Source: Ktedonosporobacter rubrisoli
Lineage (GTDB): Bacteria; Chloroflexota; Ktedonobacteria; Ktedonobacterales; Ktedonobacteraceae
Direction: 5' to 3'
Assembly (NCBI RefSeq): GCF_004208415.1
Contig: NZ_CP035758.1
Span: 9,238,001-9,302,000, forward strand
DNA length: 64,000 nt
This document shows positions 17,973 through 26,589 of the stretch, in pieces. Below the pieces are notes generated by a model. That model had not been told where the DNA came from. It did no database searches and saw only the letters and a list, made by a program, of their open reading frames with translations. Numbering within the stretch: position 1 is the stretch's first letter; each line of letters starts with the position of its first letter. Position numbers and translations under genes: made by a program.

Positions 17973-18213
17973 GACATTATGGATGTTGTTCTATGAGAAA
18001 GAGCTACCTTACGAACCTGATGATCCGCTGGCCCTTCCCGTTGGCCATCTGGTGCCGTTCTATGCAATCTCGCCAGAAGATGTAGAGCAACAAATCGCGC
18101 AGTGGGAAGCGCAGCAGCCCTACAAGGTAAAGCGCATTAGCCTGAGAATGTGTCCTCACGGCTTTTTAGGTGGTCTGAGAGCATTTCTGCCGGGCAAGAT
18201 CACCTCTACCTAG
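17953..18213 (+). CDS. Hypothetical small protein, second of an overlapping pair
   Basis: An 86-residue acidic protein starting at GTG 17953, preceded by AGGAGG about 10 nt upstream, which decides this start over the in-frame ATG at 17926. It begins VAEEQVKTLWMLFYEKELPYEP and ends with RMCPHGFLGGLRAFLPGK. No family is recognised. It overlaps the preceding 138-residue gene by 20 nt, so the two are probably translationally coupled and may act together. The overlap and the strong ribosome site are the main evidence that it is expressed. Confidence 0.55.
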   Translation: MAEEQVKTLWMLFYEKELPYEPDDPLALPVGHLVPFYAISPEDVEQQIAQWEAQQPYKVKRISLRMCPHGFLGGLRAFLPGKITST

Positions 18214-18240
18214 CGAGGCTAGTTACCAAATTGTGCGGAT

Positions 18241-18366
18241 TCAGGGAACAAGCACTTCAGCTGTGTCTCCACCGAGATTGATTTGCCAGAGGACTTTTCC
18301 TGAAGTCCCCAGCGCGGTTGTCAGATAGGTCCCGGAGCCCTCGCCTTTGCTCTCGATATAGAGCAT
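18241..18366 (-). pseudogene. C-terminal relic of a beta-propeller-like gene
   Basis: On the minus strand 41 codons from an ATG at 18366 to a TGA at 18241 read as a plausible protein end: LYIESKGEGSGTYLT, then LGTSGKVLWQINLGGD. The 'GT.GKVLW' phrase is the repeat signature of PQQ-like/quinoprotein beta-propellers, whose last blade would look like this. A stop (TAA) lies one codon before the ATG and nothing upstream continues the protein, so only the tail of a decayed gene remains. The identification is by motif only. Confidence 0.4.
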
Positions 18367-18861
18367 GCCTTACAGAACATAGAAAAGAGGACAATTATAG
18401 GTGACATCTCGACAATCCCTGCAAAGATTGGTTGCTTCTCAGGGCACAACATTCGTTTCCGCTCCAAATCTTCTTGTTGATACCATCATGAAGGTATTGA
18501 GATGGCGGGCTTCAGTAGACAAAATTAGTAGAAAATTTATATATAAGATATGTAACTTACTCTTATACTGAACACAGGAGAAACGGATAGGACCTCTCGC
18601 GAGAAGTGAGAGATCAGCGAAGAAATGCATCTCTCCTAAGTTTCTATGTTTGGTCCAAGGTATCAAATCATCCTTTTCCATCCTCTTTGTTTATTCATAA
18701 GTGGCTCAGGAAAGGGAAGCGTGCGCCAGGAAGGGGAAAAGAGCCTCATATAGGCAGAATAGTTTTCTCTCTGGCGTATTTTTACAAGTTGAAATGCTTC
18801 TGAAATAGGTGCGTTTGCTGTACTACTGGCGAGTACAATGCACAAAAGAAAGGGACAAAAC
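18367..18861. other. Gap upstream of the SRPBCC gene
   Basis: About 495 bp, A/T-rich, probably holding decayed sequence next to the beta-propeller relic and the promoter of the SRPBCC gene. A perfect 10-bp palindrome TCTCGCGAGA lies at 18595-18604 and could be an operator. No gene is supported. Confidence 0.3.
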
Positions 18862-19413
18862 ATGACTACCCAAACAGGTTGGGCAACGACAGCAGAATTT
18901 GAAGAAGAGATTGATATATCTGCGCGCCCGGGAAGAATTTACGGTATTCTCGATGATGCGAAGAGCGTGCCGCAGCTCATCCCCGAATTAAATCAGGCTC
19001 AACCTTCGGGCAATAATTCCTATACAGCGGTTTATACCGTGAGAGTGCTTGGGCTGGTACCTCTCAATTTTACTCTCTCTTATAATGTAGAGGCGAATAA
19101 CTATCCCGAAGAGGTCACCTTACATTTCCATGGAAACGTGGAAGGAGTGATCCGCTGGGATCTGGCCTCACATGGAGATACCACCCACGTTGTTGCCCAT
19201 GCAAATTACAAGTTTTCTCGCCAGGTAATTGACGACCTTATCAAGAATAATATGCCTAAAGATGGCATGTTAGGCGGCCTTCTCAATCGTGCAGCCGACA
19301 TTACCGGAGGAATGAGCAGTCAGCTTGATCTCGTCCTGGAGAGTCTCTTTACCAGGTGTCGGGAGGATATCAAGCAAGCTCTGAGGAACCTGAAAACGAG
19401 GAGTGAGGGTTAG
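18862..19413 (+). CDS. SRPBCC (START-like) domain protein
   Basis: A 183-residue soluble protein with the polyketide-cyclase/START-like (SRPBCC) pattern. The first strand FEEEIDISARPGRIYGILDDA is followed by VPQLIPELNQAQPSG and a run of beta strands (YTAVYTVRVLGLVPLNFTLSY, EVTLHFHGNVEGVIRWDLA). A long C-terminal helix carries LVLESLFTRCREDIKQALRNLK. Such proteins bind lipids or hydrophobic ligands in a central pocket. The start at 18862 has AAGGG about 8 nt upstream; an earlier ATG at 18838 lacks this. It stands alone on the plus strand and converges on the VWA operon. Confidence 0.8.
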   Translation: MTTQTGWATTAEFEEEIDISARPGRIYGILDDAKSVPQLIPELNQAQPSGNNSYTAVYTVRVLGLVPLNFTLSYNVEANNYPEEVTLHFHGNVEGVIRWDLASHGDTTHVVAHANYKFSRQVIDDLIKNNMPKDGMLGGLLNRAADITGGMSSQLDLVLESLFTRCREDIKQALRNLKTRSEG

Positions 19414-19579
19414 TAGCCTGCTTAGGGTGCGGCCAAGGGATATTCCAGCGGGAAGGGAAGCTTGGATCTCCTTTCCGGCTGGATCATCTTCGCCCTCAAC
19501 GTAAAGTTCGACCATCTGCCATCGATAGCTGTGAGGCGTTCCGCTCATTAAGTTATCTGAATAAAGTAGAAAAAAGCGA

Positions 19580-19626
19580 AAATCAGCTATGCTTCCCTTG
19601 CAGTAAAGGAATAGTATAGCTGATTT
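19580..19626 (-). terminator. Terminator of the VWA/MoxR operon
   Basis: AAATCAGCTAT and ATAGCTGATTT pair over 11 bp with a 25-nt loop, 20-66 bp past the stop at 19646. On the minus strand the stem runs straight into TTCGCTTTTTTC. The perfect arms and T-rich tail make this a good end for the eight-gene minus-strand cluster. Confidence 0.6.
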
Positions 19627-19645
19627 CTGCTCATCCTTTACTGCT

Positions 19646-22483
19646 CTACGGCTCCTCGCTCTGTTCCCGTTTGCGTTTGGCCTCCAGAAGCTGAGTAGCA
19701 ATAGCGGTGTCTGGCTGCTCCGGTGTAGATGGCTTTTTCTCCGGCGGAGCAGCTTTCGTCTCAGCTTTTGCCGGCGTTGCCTTAGCCTCTCTTTTTGGCA
19801 GCTTGATTTGTTTGAGCTGGCTGCGACGTTCCGCCCGGCGCGTTCGCACTGTGCTCAAAGGCGCGATAGCAGGAGCTTCCTGGGCCTGTTCGGCAGCGTT
19901 ACGCTTTGTAGCTTCGGGCTTGAGGCGGGAGAGCAAGCGCTTACGTATCTCGGTCACGAACTCTATGCCGGAGAGGCGGCGGGCCGCAATATCTAGCGGC
20001 AGAAGCAAAGCCGCCAGGGCCAGCAGTAAGAACGTGATTGGGAGCGAGGCCGAGACCGGCTGCAGGCTTTGCGTAAACGCCGAGTTTGGATCGCTCAAGA
20101 AAGCTCCTCCACCGGCTTGAGCCAGCAGCTTGAGAAAACGCGTATCGGTACCCTGCGTGCGGAATTCAGGCGAGTAGGGCACAACCATGCCTGTCGTAGA
20201 GGTAAGCACGTGGGCGTTATTCTGGTCGTGCCAGATAACCTGAAGCAGGTAAGCGCCAACTTGCGAAGCCGGAAAGCTGCCTTCCCAGTGGCCAGGGCCG
20301 CCCGGTTGGAGCGTGACAGTTTCCTGGGCCGAGGATGGCGTAATAATGCGCGCCTGAGCCTGTTGCTGACCCTCGGCCTGCGCCGCAATGCCCGGCGGCA
20401 GATCCACCATCAGATGCCCGGTATCGTTAATGATTTTGCCATTGATATTCATGGCGCTATCGGGTGAAGGCAGGGTCCAGGTCACAAGGTTGGCCCACCA
20501 GCGCGCCGCATCTTTCCATTGCAGCCAATGGGAGGTCCAGAGCCCCAGAGCATCGCTTGTCCAGGCCACTGCGCGCCCCAGGCCATATTGCCAGACAGCC
20601 AGCACAGGATCATCGCGATGGCTGACCAGCACCACCTGTCCGGTCGGCTTAGGTGTCGTCGCTACATAACCATCGAGCTCGGGAAAGTCCTTCAGTCCGG
20701 TCAAAATAGGATTGTTGCCCACCACGGCAGGTGCAAAAGCCTCATTAATGATAGTTCGCCGTGCCGCCCGCTCGGTCTCTTTAAGCAAGACCTGCGGTAT
20801 AGAACCCGGATCATCTGCGCGATAGAAGCGACCCTGGCCCCAGGTGGCAATGTTGATCATCGTATTAAGATCTTCGGCCGATGCTGCATTTGTCTCAACA
20901 GTTGAGACAGTAATATTCTCCCTGGCCATCTTCAGAACCTGCGGAGCATAATTGTCGTAAGCATCGCCATCGCCAAGCAGGATCACATGTTTGATCTGCG
21001 CATTGGTATGCAGCAATACCTGTTCCGCATTAAGCAGATCAGGGTTATAGCTGGGTGGATCATCGGGATTCATCCCATCGATAGCCTTGTTGATTGCCGC
21101 CTTGTTCGTCACGTGCTGCATAGGGATCGTCAGCGTGCCATAGGCCGATGAGATGCCCACCTGATCGCGCGGCGTCAGCAGGCTCACAACGCCTTTAGCC
21201 GCCTCCTTCGAGATATTGACAGCCATATCGCTTTCCAAGCTTTCAACGATCAAGACGACGGCGATGCTTGGTGTTTCCTTATGCTGAGGAACATCCATGC
21301 TGACAGGCAAGGTCTGCTCAAGAGGCGTGCCAGCATAGCCGCCTGCCGCGTAACTGCTCTGTCCCCCGCTCACTACAAGGCCGTGGCCCAGATCGCGCAC
21401 AAACGATTGCAGAGCCTCCATGCGTTTGGTCCCTAGTTCGGCGGCCAGCACATCGGCCAGCACCACGCTGCTATATTTGGCAAGTCCCTCAAGCGTCGTG
21501 GGCACATCATTCGGCGTGCCAACCGTCACGTTAATGCCCGTAGCCTTCAGAGCGGCTATGATATTGGCGCCGTTGCCCGGTTTCCCTTCTACCACGAGGA
21601 CAAGCGGTGGCCCCTGCACATTAACAAAGGCCGCTGCCTCATTATTTTGCAGGATTGTATCATAGGGCGCGTCAAGTTTGATGCGGAAGGTATGCAGGCC
21701 TGGCGGCGGCGAAAGCAGGCTAAAGCTGACTTCCTGCGTGCCACCTGTCAGATGAACATCCTGTTGCTTCAGTAAGGTTTGATCGAGATACAGGCGCAAT
21801 TTGGCATTCTGGACCACGCTGCTATAGAGCTTGAGATGGATCTCAAAACGCTCATTGGTGCGCAGTGAGGTTGGTGCATCCAGGTCATCGATGCGAGCTT
21901 CGGCGCTGGTAACTGCGGGTAGCGGCACGATGTCAAGGCGAATGCCTTGCTGCTGCAGAAGTTGAGCTTCCTGAAGCGCATCGCCAATATTTTGCTGTCC
22001 ATCGGTGAGCAGAACGATATGGCGCTGCGTATTGCTGGGAAAGATGGCCGCAGCCAGGCGCAGACCAGCCGCCAGGTCGGTATAGTTTGTATCGGGCGTA
22101 GATTCAAAGCGGCTAAAATCGATCTGCGACTTTACTGACTGCTCAACCAGGGCGTTGCGCCCCACGGCAACGATGCCCACCTGATCATCAGGCTGCTTAT
22201 GCCGTATGGCCGCCGAGACCCATTGCTCGATGAAGGCGCGCTGAGGGCCGGTGCTGGCCGAGATATCGCCAACAAATATGGTAGACTGGCGCGAGATCGG
22301 CTGGGACCAGGAAGCACCAGCCAGCGCGGCGATGACCAGCGTAAATAAGATGAGGCGGCAGGCAAGAATCAAGCGTCTCTGGCGCGGCGGAAAGGGCAGC
22401 GACATGCTTTTCCAGGTGAAATAGACCAGAAGCCCTACAGGTATTAGGAGCAATAAAAGGAGTGGCTGCTCAAATGTTAACAT
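19646..22483 (-). CDS. Large membrane protein with VWA and glutamine-amidotransferase-like domains
   Basis: 945 residues. Two N-terminal helices (about 5-25 and 38-58) precede a von Willebrand A domain with an intact MIDAS motif, DISAS (Asp73, Ser75, Ser77), followed by TNYTDLAAGL and IVLLTDGQQN. A beta-sandwich region comes next (about 200-300). Then a GATase1-like Rossmann segment carries VVSGGQSSYAAGGYAGTPLE, without an obvious catalytic triad, and a second VWA-like segment starts IAVVLIVESLESD. A last membrane helix (about 810-830) leads to a basic, Ala/Lys/Pro-rich cytoplasmic tail of about 110 residues. It is the final gene of the MoxR cluster and overlaps the upstream VWA gene by 14 nt. 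AAAGGGGG precedes the ATG. Role inferred: metal-dependent adhesion or assembly platform at the cell surface. Confidence 0.85.
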   Translation of the reverse strand: MLTFEQPLLLLLLIPVGLLVYFTWKSMSLPFPPRQRRLILACRLILFTLVIAALAGASWSQPISRQSTIFVGDISASTGPQRAFIEQWVSAAIRHKQPDDQVGIVAVGRNALVEQSVKSQIDFSRFESTPDTNYTDLAAGLRLAAAIFPSNTQRHIVLLTDGQQNIGDALQEAQLLQQQGIRLDIVPLPAVTSAEARIDDLDAPTSLRTNERFEIHLKLYSSVVQNAKLRLYLDQTLLKQQDVHLTGGTQEVSFSLLSPPPGLHTFRIKLDAPYDTILQNNEAAAFVNVQGPPLVLVVEGKPGNGANIIAALKATGINVTVGTPNDVPTTLEGLAKYSSVVLADVLAAELGTKRMEALQSFVRDLGHGLVVSGGQSSYAAGGYAGTPLEQTLPVSMDVPQHKETPSIAVVLIVESLESDMAVNISKEAAKGVVSLLTPRDQVGISSAYGTLTIPMQHVTNKAAINKAIDGMNPDDPPSYNPDLLNAEQVLLHTNAQIKHVILLGDGDAYDNYAPQVLKMARENITVSTVETNAASAEDLNTMINIATWGQGRFYRADDPGSIPQVLLKETERAARRTIINEAFAPAVVGNNPILTGLKDFPELDGYVATTPKPTGQVVLVSHRDDPVLAVWQYGLGRAVAWTSDALGLWTSHWLQWKDAARWWANLVTWTLPSPDSAMNINGKIINDTGHLMVDLPPGIAAQAEGQQQAQARIITPSSAQETVTLQPGGPGHWEGSFPASQVGAYLLQVIWHDQNNAHVLTSTTGMVVPYSPEFRTQGTDTRFLKLLAQAGGGAFLSDPNSAFTQSLQPVSASLPITFLLLALAALLLPLDIAARRLSGIEFVTEIRKRLLSRLKPEATKRNAAEQAQEAPAIAPLSTVRTRRAERRSQLKQIKLPKREAKATPAKAETKAAPPEKKPSTPEQPDTAIATQLLEAKRKREQSEEP

Positions 22484-24527
22484 GCTTGCCCCCTTTGGAT
22501 GTGCGCTTCGTCATTTTACGCCTGGTACGTTTGCTCAGCTTCGCTACTTGTTTGCGCGTCGCCTCGTAGCGCTGCCGTAGTTGCTGCTCTAGCCGGGCCA
22601 GGAAGGTATCTTGCCGACCTGGCTGCGCGTAACGGCCGCGGGATGATTGGCTCTGAGAGCCTGACATAGCCTGCTTCTGCTGATAGCTGCGACTAAAGAG
22701 CCACCATTCTACACAGAGGATAAGCAACAGCAGAGCGGCAATCCAGGGCCAGATCTCGCGCAGTTGACGCGATACAGTATTTCCTCCAGAGGTGAAGTCA
22801 GTGCTATTAACAATCGGCAGCTTTTTGGCTGGAGCTAGCTGCGATTGGGCAGGATCGAAGAGATTGACGGTAAAGGCGCCGTGCAAATCCTGGCCGCGCA
22901 CATGCTCGGTAACCTGGTAGATGCCAATCTGGTTGGTCTGGTCAAAAGGCCTGGCCGGAAAGGGTGGGGCCACGGCCGCCCTTTGTTGCTGCGGATCTAC
23001 AATCGTAATCTTATCTGCTCCTGGCCAGGGCTGGATCGTTACCGGCTGCCCTGCACCAACCTGGCCATTGCCAGTCACCGGCGGTGGTAAGAACCAGTTG
23101 AGCATATTGTGAACCAGGATAGGGAAGGCCGATTGCAAGGGTAGATCGGTATCATGCAAATCAAAGCCAAGAGCCGCAATTCTCCGGTTGTTATTCTCTC
23201 CGGCCACCAACAGCGGCGTTTCCGGCGCTGTGATAATGGGTGTAGCCCAGAGCGCAAGCTTCAACTGATGGCTGGAATGCAGCGTATGAATGCTGCTGAG
23301 ATCCACATCTGTAAGCATATTGATATTATCATTGCCGCTGCTGACCTGGCTCACCTTAATCTCTGGCCCCGATGTCCCAAAGGGATACGTCCCATTGGGC
23401 GGATTGATAAAGAAGATAGAGCCCGCCGGAAGCTTTGGCGGCGCGAAGCCGTCAAAAATGGTAAGATCGAAAGTGTTGTTGCTGCTATATTCTTGCGGCG
23501 TGGTCTGGTAGAGCGTGATATTGGGCTGCAGGCGCAAGGCCGTGTTGAGAAAGCCATTGCCTTTTGTCACGAGCAGGACCCGTCCATGCAGTGAGCCGCC
23601 GACAATAGACCAAGCGTCGTGATCGGCCGTCATCGCATCGCCCTGCGTGATCAGGCGCGCGTGCAAGAAGCGCGTGCTGGCATTGAGGGGTCCCCACTGC
23701 ACAGCGCCGTTCGCGCCTGGCGCTAGCGTAATGGTCTGCACATTGACGAGGCGGCTATCCGCGTAAAGCTCTACAGGAATCGCTCGCTGCTTATGACTGT
23801 AATTGGCAATCTGGGCGAAGGCGATGAGTTTGCCCTCGACAGTGCGCGAGGAGAGCGCTAGAATGGCCGAGTTCGGGGCATCGGTTCCGACCGAGAGGTA
23901 GCGCACCGAGAAAGGTAGCGCAAGTGTTTGATCGGGATTAAGCACATGTCCATCGCCAATCACCAGTACCTGCGAGTTGGCATGTCCACTTGCTAAGGAA
24001 GCGGCAAGTGAGAGCGCTTGCTCCAGATCGGCATCTTGATTCGTCACACGGGCGCGCTGAAGCGCTGCGTTGAGTTGCGCCTTATCCTGCGATTCGGCAA
24101 TCAAAACTTGCGGTGTGCGTGCCATCGTAATTATCGAGAGGCGGTCGGCGGGTCCCAGGCTATCAATGAAATCGGCAATGCTATTCTTGGCGGCCTCAAA
24201 ACGGTTTGGGGCCACGTCTGTGGCCTGCATACTCGCCGAAGCCTGCAAAATAACTATTGTATCGCCGCTGATTGGACTTGTACTGAAAATAGCCGGCCGC
24301 GTCAGCACAAGAATGATAAAGATCGCGGCCAGGAGTTGGAGGAGCAGGAGCGGAGTAATCCGTAGCCGCTGCCAGGGCCGGCTAGCCTGTAAGTCCTGCA
24401 AGGCCTGTTGCCAGAGCAAAGTACTCCCTATCACGCGCTCCTGACGCCTGGGGCGCATAAAATAGAGCACGAGAATGATAGGAATAATGATGCCAAAGGC
24501 GAGTGCCGCCGGAACAAGCAGGTTCAT
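22470..24527 (-). CDS. BatA-like membrane VWA protein with altered MIDAS
   Basis: 685 residues. The N-terminus matches the BatA/aerotolerance layout: helix 5-25, the cytoplasmic RRQERVIGSTLLWQQAL segment, then a second helix near 58-77. The VWA domain follows, but its MIDAS reads LQASASM, with Gln95 where the metal-binding Asp belongs; the two Ser residues remain. A beta-rich, GATase-like region comes next and a final helix lies near 600. The C-terminal tail (about 85 residues) is rich in Arg, Lys, Gln and Ser. In the family, BatA works with MoxR and DUF58 proteins at the envelope. The loss of the Asp suggests a structural rather than metal-dependent role. It lies 17 bp after the DUF58 gene. 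Confidence 0.85.
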   Translation of the reverse strand: MNLLVPAALAFGIIIPIILVLYFMRPRRQERVIGSTLLWQQALQDLQASRPWQRLRITPLLLLQLLAAIFIILVLTRPAIFSTSPISGDTIVILQASASMQATDVAPNRFEAAKNSIADFIDSLGPADRLSIITMARTPQVLIAESQDKAQLNAALQRARVTNQDADLEQALSLAASLASGHANSQVLVIGDGHVLNPDQTLALPFSVRYLSVGTDAPNSAILALSSRTVEGKLIAFAQIANYSHKQRAIPVELYADSRLVNVQTITLAPGANGAVQWGPLNASTRFLHARLITQGDAMTADHDAWSIVGGSLHGRVLLVTKGNGFLNTALRLQPNITLYQTTPQEYSSNNTFDLTIFDGFAPPKLPAGSIFFINPPNGTYPFGTSGPEIKVSQVSSGNDNINMLTDVDLSSIHTLHSSHQLKLALWATPIITAPETPLLVAGENNNRRIAALGFDLHDTDLPLQSAFPILVHNMLNWFLPPPVTGNGQVGAGQPVTIQPWPGADKITIVDPQQQRAAVAPPFPARPFDQTNQIGIYQVTEHVRGQDLHGAFTVNLFDPAQSQLAPAKKLPIVNSTDFTSGGNTVSRQLREIWPWIAALLLLILCVEWWLFSRSYQQKQAMSGSQSQSSRGRYAQPGRQDTFLARLEQQLRQRYEATRKQVAKLSKRTRRKMTKRTSKGGKHVNI

Positions 24528-24544
24528 CCTTGTATCCTTTATCT

Positions 24545-25444
24545 TTATTTCACCAGAGCTATTTGCCGTAAGAGGCGTTGAACCACATCAAGGATCGTCG
24601 TATCGCTAGGAATCATAGTATACGTTGCCATATTTTTGTGTGCAAATGCTTCTAGATCGCCAAGAAATATACTCAAGCGCTCATGATAGGCCTGTAGCAC
24701 GTTGGAAGAGATGCTCACATCAACGCTGCTGTGGCCCTCGCTGTCCTTCAACTGCCAGTCGCCCTGAATCTCCGGCTCAAGCTCCTCGGGAGCCAGAATC
24801 TGCAGAAGCGCGACATCCTGCCGGAGCTGGCGCACTGCGCGTATACCCGTTTGATAGCCGCTAGCAACCAGAAAATCTGACAGGATAATCGTCAGGCCAG
24901 GTCCGTTGATGACGCGACCCAGCTCATACAGCGCCTTGTTCAGATCGGTTGTGCCTGCTGTGGGGAGCTTATTGAGAAAATCGCCGATGCTCCAGATCGC
25001 ATTTTTGCCGCTACCAGCGCGGCGAAAGTTGAGAAGATGGTCGGCGAGCGTACCAATAATAACGCTATCCTCGCTTTTGAGCGCTACATAGGCCAGCGCT
25101 GCAGCCAGCTTTTGCGCCAGCTCAATCTTTGCTGGCGTGCCATGCTGCATCGAACCCGAACAATCGATAAGAATCGTAACAGTGATATTCTCCTCAGCCT
25201 CGAAAACGCGCAAAAAGAGGCGCTCAAGCCGGGCGTAGGCGCGCCAATCGATGCGGCGGAAATCGTCGCCCGGAGCATAACGTCTGTAATCGGCGAACTC
25301 CATCGATGAGCCGGCCATAGGAGAGCGACGCCGACCGGGACGGCCTGTAGCCATCGAGCGGCGCGTAAGCAAGGTAAGATTATCCAGGCGTTGTAAAACT
25401 GTGGCATCTAACGGGAAACGAGCCTGGCCGTTGTTCTCGGGCAT
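24545..25444 (-). CDS. DUF58 domain protein
   Basis: A 299-residue cytoplasmic protein with the DUF58 signature FADYRRYAPGDDFRRIDWRAYARLERLFLRVFEAEE (about 50-86), followed directly by a VWA-like core with ILIDCSGSM (Asp, Ser, Ser MIDAS-type motif). DUF58 proteins are nearly always encoded beside MoxR ATPases and VWA proteins and are taken to be their adaptor. The ATG has GAGGAG 7 nt upstream; 26 bp separate it from moxR and 17 bp from the BatA-like gene. Its exact action is unknown. Confidence 0.92.
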   Translation of the reverse strand: MPENNGQARFPLDATVLQRLDNLTLLTRRSMATGRPGRRRSPMAGSSMEFADYRRYAPGDDFRRIDWRAYARLERLFLRVFEAEENITVTILIDCSGSMQHGTPAKIELAQKLAAALAYVALKSEDSVIIGTLADHLLNFRRAGSGKNAIWSIGDFLNKLPTAGTTDLNKALYELGRVINGPGLTIILSDFLVASGYQTGIRAVRQLRQDVALLQILAPEELEPEIQGDWQLKDSEGHSSVDVSISSNVLQAYHERLSIFLGDLEAFAHKNMATYTMIPSDTTILDVVQRLLRQIALVK

Positions 25445-25470
25445 GCTATACTCCTCAACTCTCTTAGCCC

Positions 25471-26583
25471 TTATTCGGCTTCGACCTCCTCAATAACCGC
25501 TTCGATAAGCTCTTCAGGAGTGATGCCATCTGCCAGACCGTCAAAGTTAAGCACAAGGCGGTGTCGTAGAGCAGGAAAGGCCACGGCATGCAAGTCTTCA
25601 AGCGAGACATTATAGCGGCCTTCAAGAAGGGCGCGTACCTTGGCCGTCGTAATGAGCGCTTGTAGCCCGCGTGGACTCGCCCCGTAGCGAACGAACTGGC
25701 GCACTTTCTCCGGTGCGTCCTCTTGATCTGGATGGGTGGCCAGCAGCAGTCGCACGGCCTGCTCTTTGATATGGGTTGCGACCGGGACTGCGCGTGCAGT
25801 AGCGATCATCTGCTGTAATTGTTCGCCATCGGCGACAGCTTTGGCCTGCAAGGACAGGGTTCCTACCGTCGTATCGATGATGCGCATAAGGTCTTCGGCT
25901 TTGGGAAAGTTGACCATGATTTTGAGCAGGAAGCGGTCAAGCTGCGCCTCGGGCAAGGGATACGTGCCTTCCATTTCAAGCGGATTCTGGGTTGCCAGCA
26001 CGAAAAAGGGCTGAGGAAGCTGTCTCGTCCGATCTCCCACGCTGACCGTGCGCTCTTGCATGCCTTCGAGGAGCGCGGATTGAGTTTTAGGTGTGGCCCG
26101 GTTTACCTCGTCGGCCAGGACAATGTTAGCGAAGATAGGTCCGGGCTGAAAGCTAAAGGCGCGCTTGCCACTGGCCGCCGGATTATCTGCTTGTTCGGTG
26201 ACAATCGTGGTGCCGACAATATCTGCGGGCATAAGATCCGGCGTAAATTGGATGCGCGCGAATTTAAGGGTCAGGGCATCGGCTAAGGTGCGCACGAGCA
26301 ACGTCTTGCCCAGTCCGGGCACACCTTCCAGCAGGACATGCCCACCGGCAAGTAATGCCAGAAGCAGCTCACGGATTACGCGCTCCTGACCAACAACGAT
26401 AGTGCGCAATTCCGCTTCCAAGCGCTGGGCTGTCTCCATAAAAGTGGCGATAGCCGCCTCATCGGGCTCAAAGTTTTGTGGCATAGCCGACATGGCTGCT
26501 GATGCGTTATGGCCATCCTGCGCTGCCTGTTCCTGAGCTGGAGCGTTTGGGTTAGGAGTCGTCTGCTCGCTTTTGTTTGCCAT
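25471..26583 (-). CDS. MoxR-family AAA+ ATPase
   Basis: A 370-residue AAA+ chaperone of the MoxR/RavA class. After an Asn/Gln/Ala-rich N-terminal tail of about 40 residues come the lid-side helix VVGQERVIRELLLALL, Walker A LLEGVPGLGKTLLV, Walker B VLADEVNRATPKTQSALLEGMQE, sensor 1 VLATQNPLEMEGTYPLPEAQLDRF and the sensor-2 Arg in RYGASPRGLQ. MoxR proteins insert metals or remodel VWA partners; here the DUF58 and two VWA proteins downstream are the natural clients. It starts 6 bp after the previous gene with little ribosome site of its own, so translation is probably coupled. Confidence 0.94.
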   Translation of the reverse strand: MANKSEQTTPNPNAPAQEQAAQDGHNASAAMSAMPQNFEPDEAAIATFMETAQRLEAELRTIVVGQERVIRELLLALLAGGHVLLEGVPGLGKTLLVRTLADALTLKFARIQFTPDLMPADIVGTTIVTEQADNPAASGKRAFSFQPGPIFANIVLADEVNRATPKTQSALLEGMQERTVSVGDRTRQLPQPFFVLATQNPLEMEGTYPLPEAQLDRFLLKIMVNFPKAEDLMRIIDTTVGTLSLQAKAVADGEQLQQMIATARAVPVATHIKEQAVRLLLATHPDQEDAPEKVRQFVRYGASPRGLQALITTAKVRALLEGRYNVSLEDLHAVAFPALRHRLVLNFDGLADGITPEELIEAVIEEVEAE

Positions 26584-26589
26584 ATTTCG

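Noticed and set aside
19270..19548. Minus-strand frame with a protein-like N-terminal half opposite the SRPBCC gene end
   Set aside because: The segment WQMVELYVEGEDDPAGKEI looks protein-like, but it lacks a ribosome site, runs antisense through a solid gene and follows a terminator. It may be another relic, but evidence is thin.
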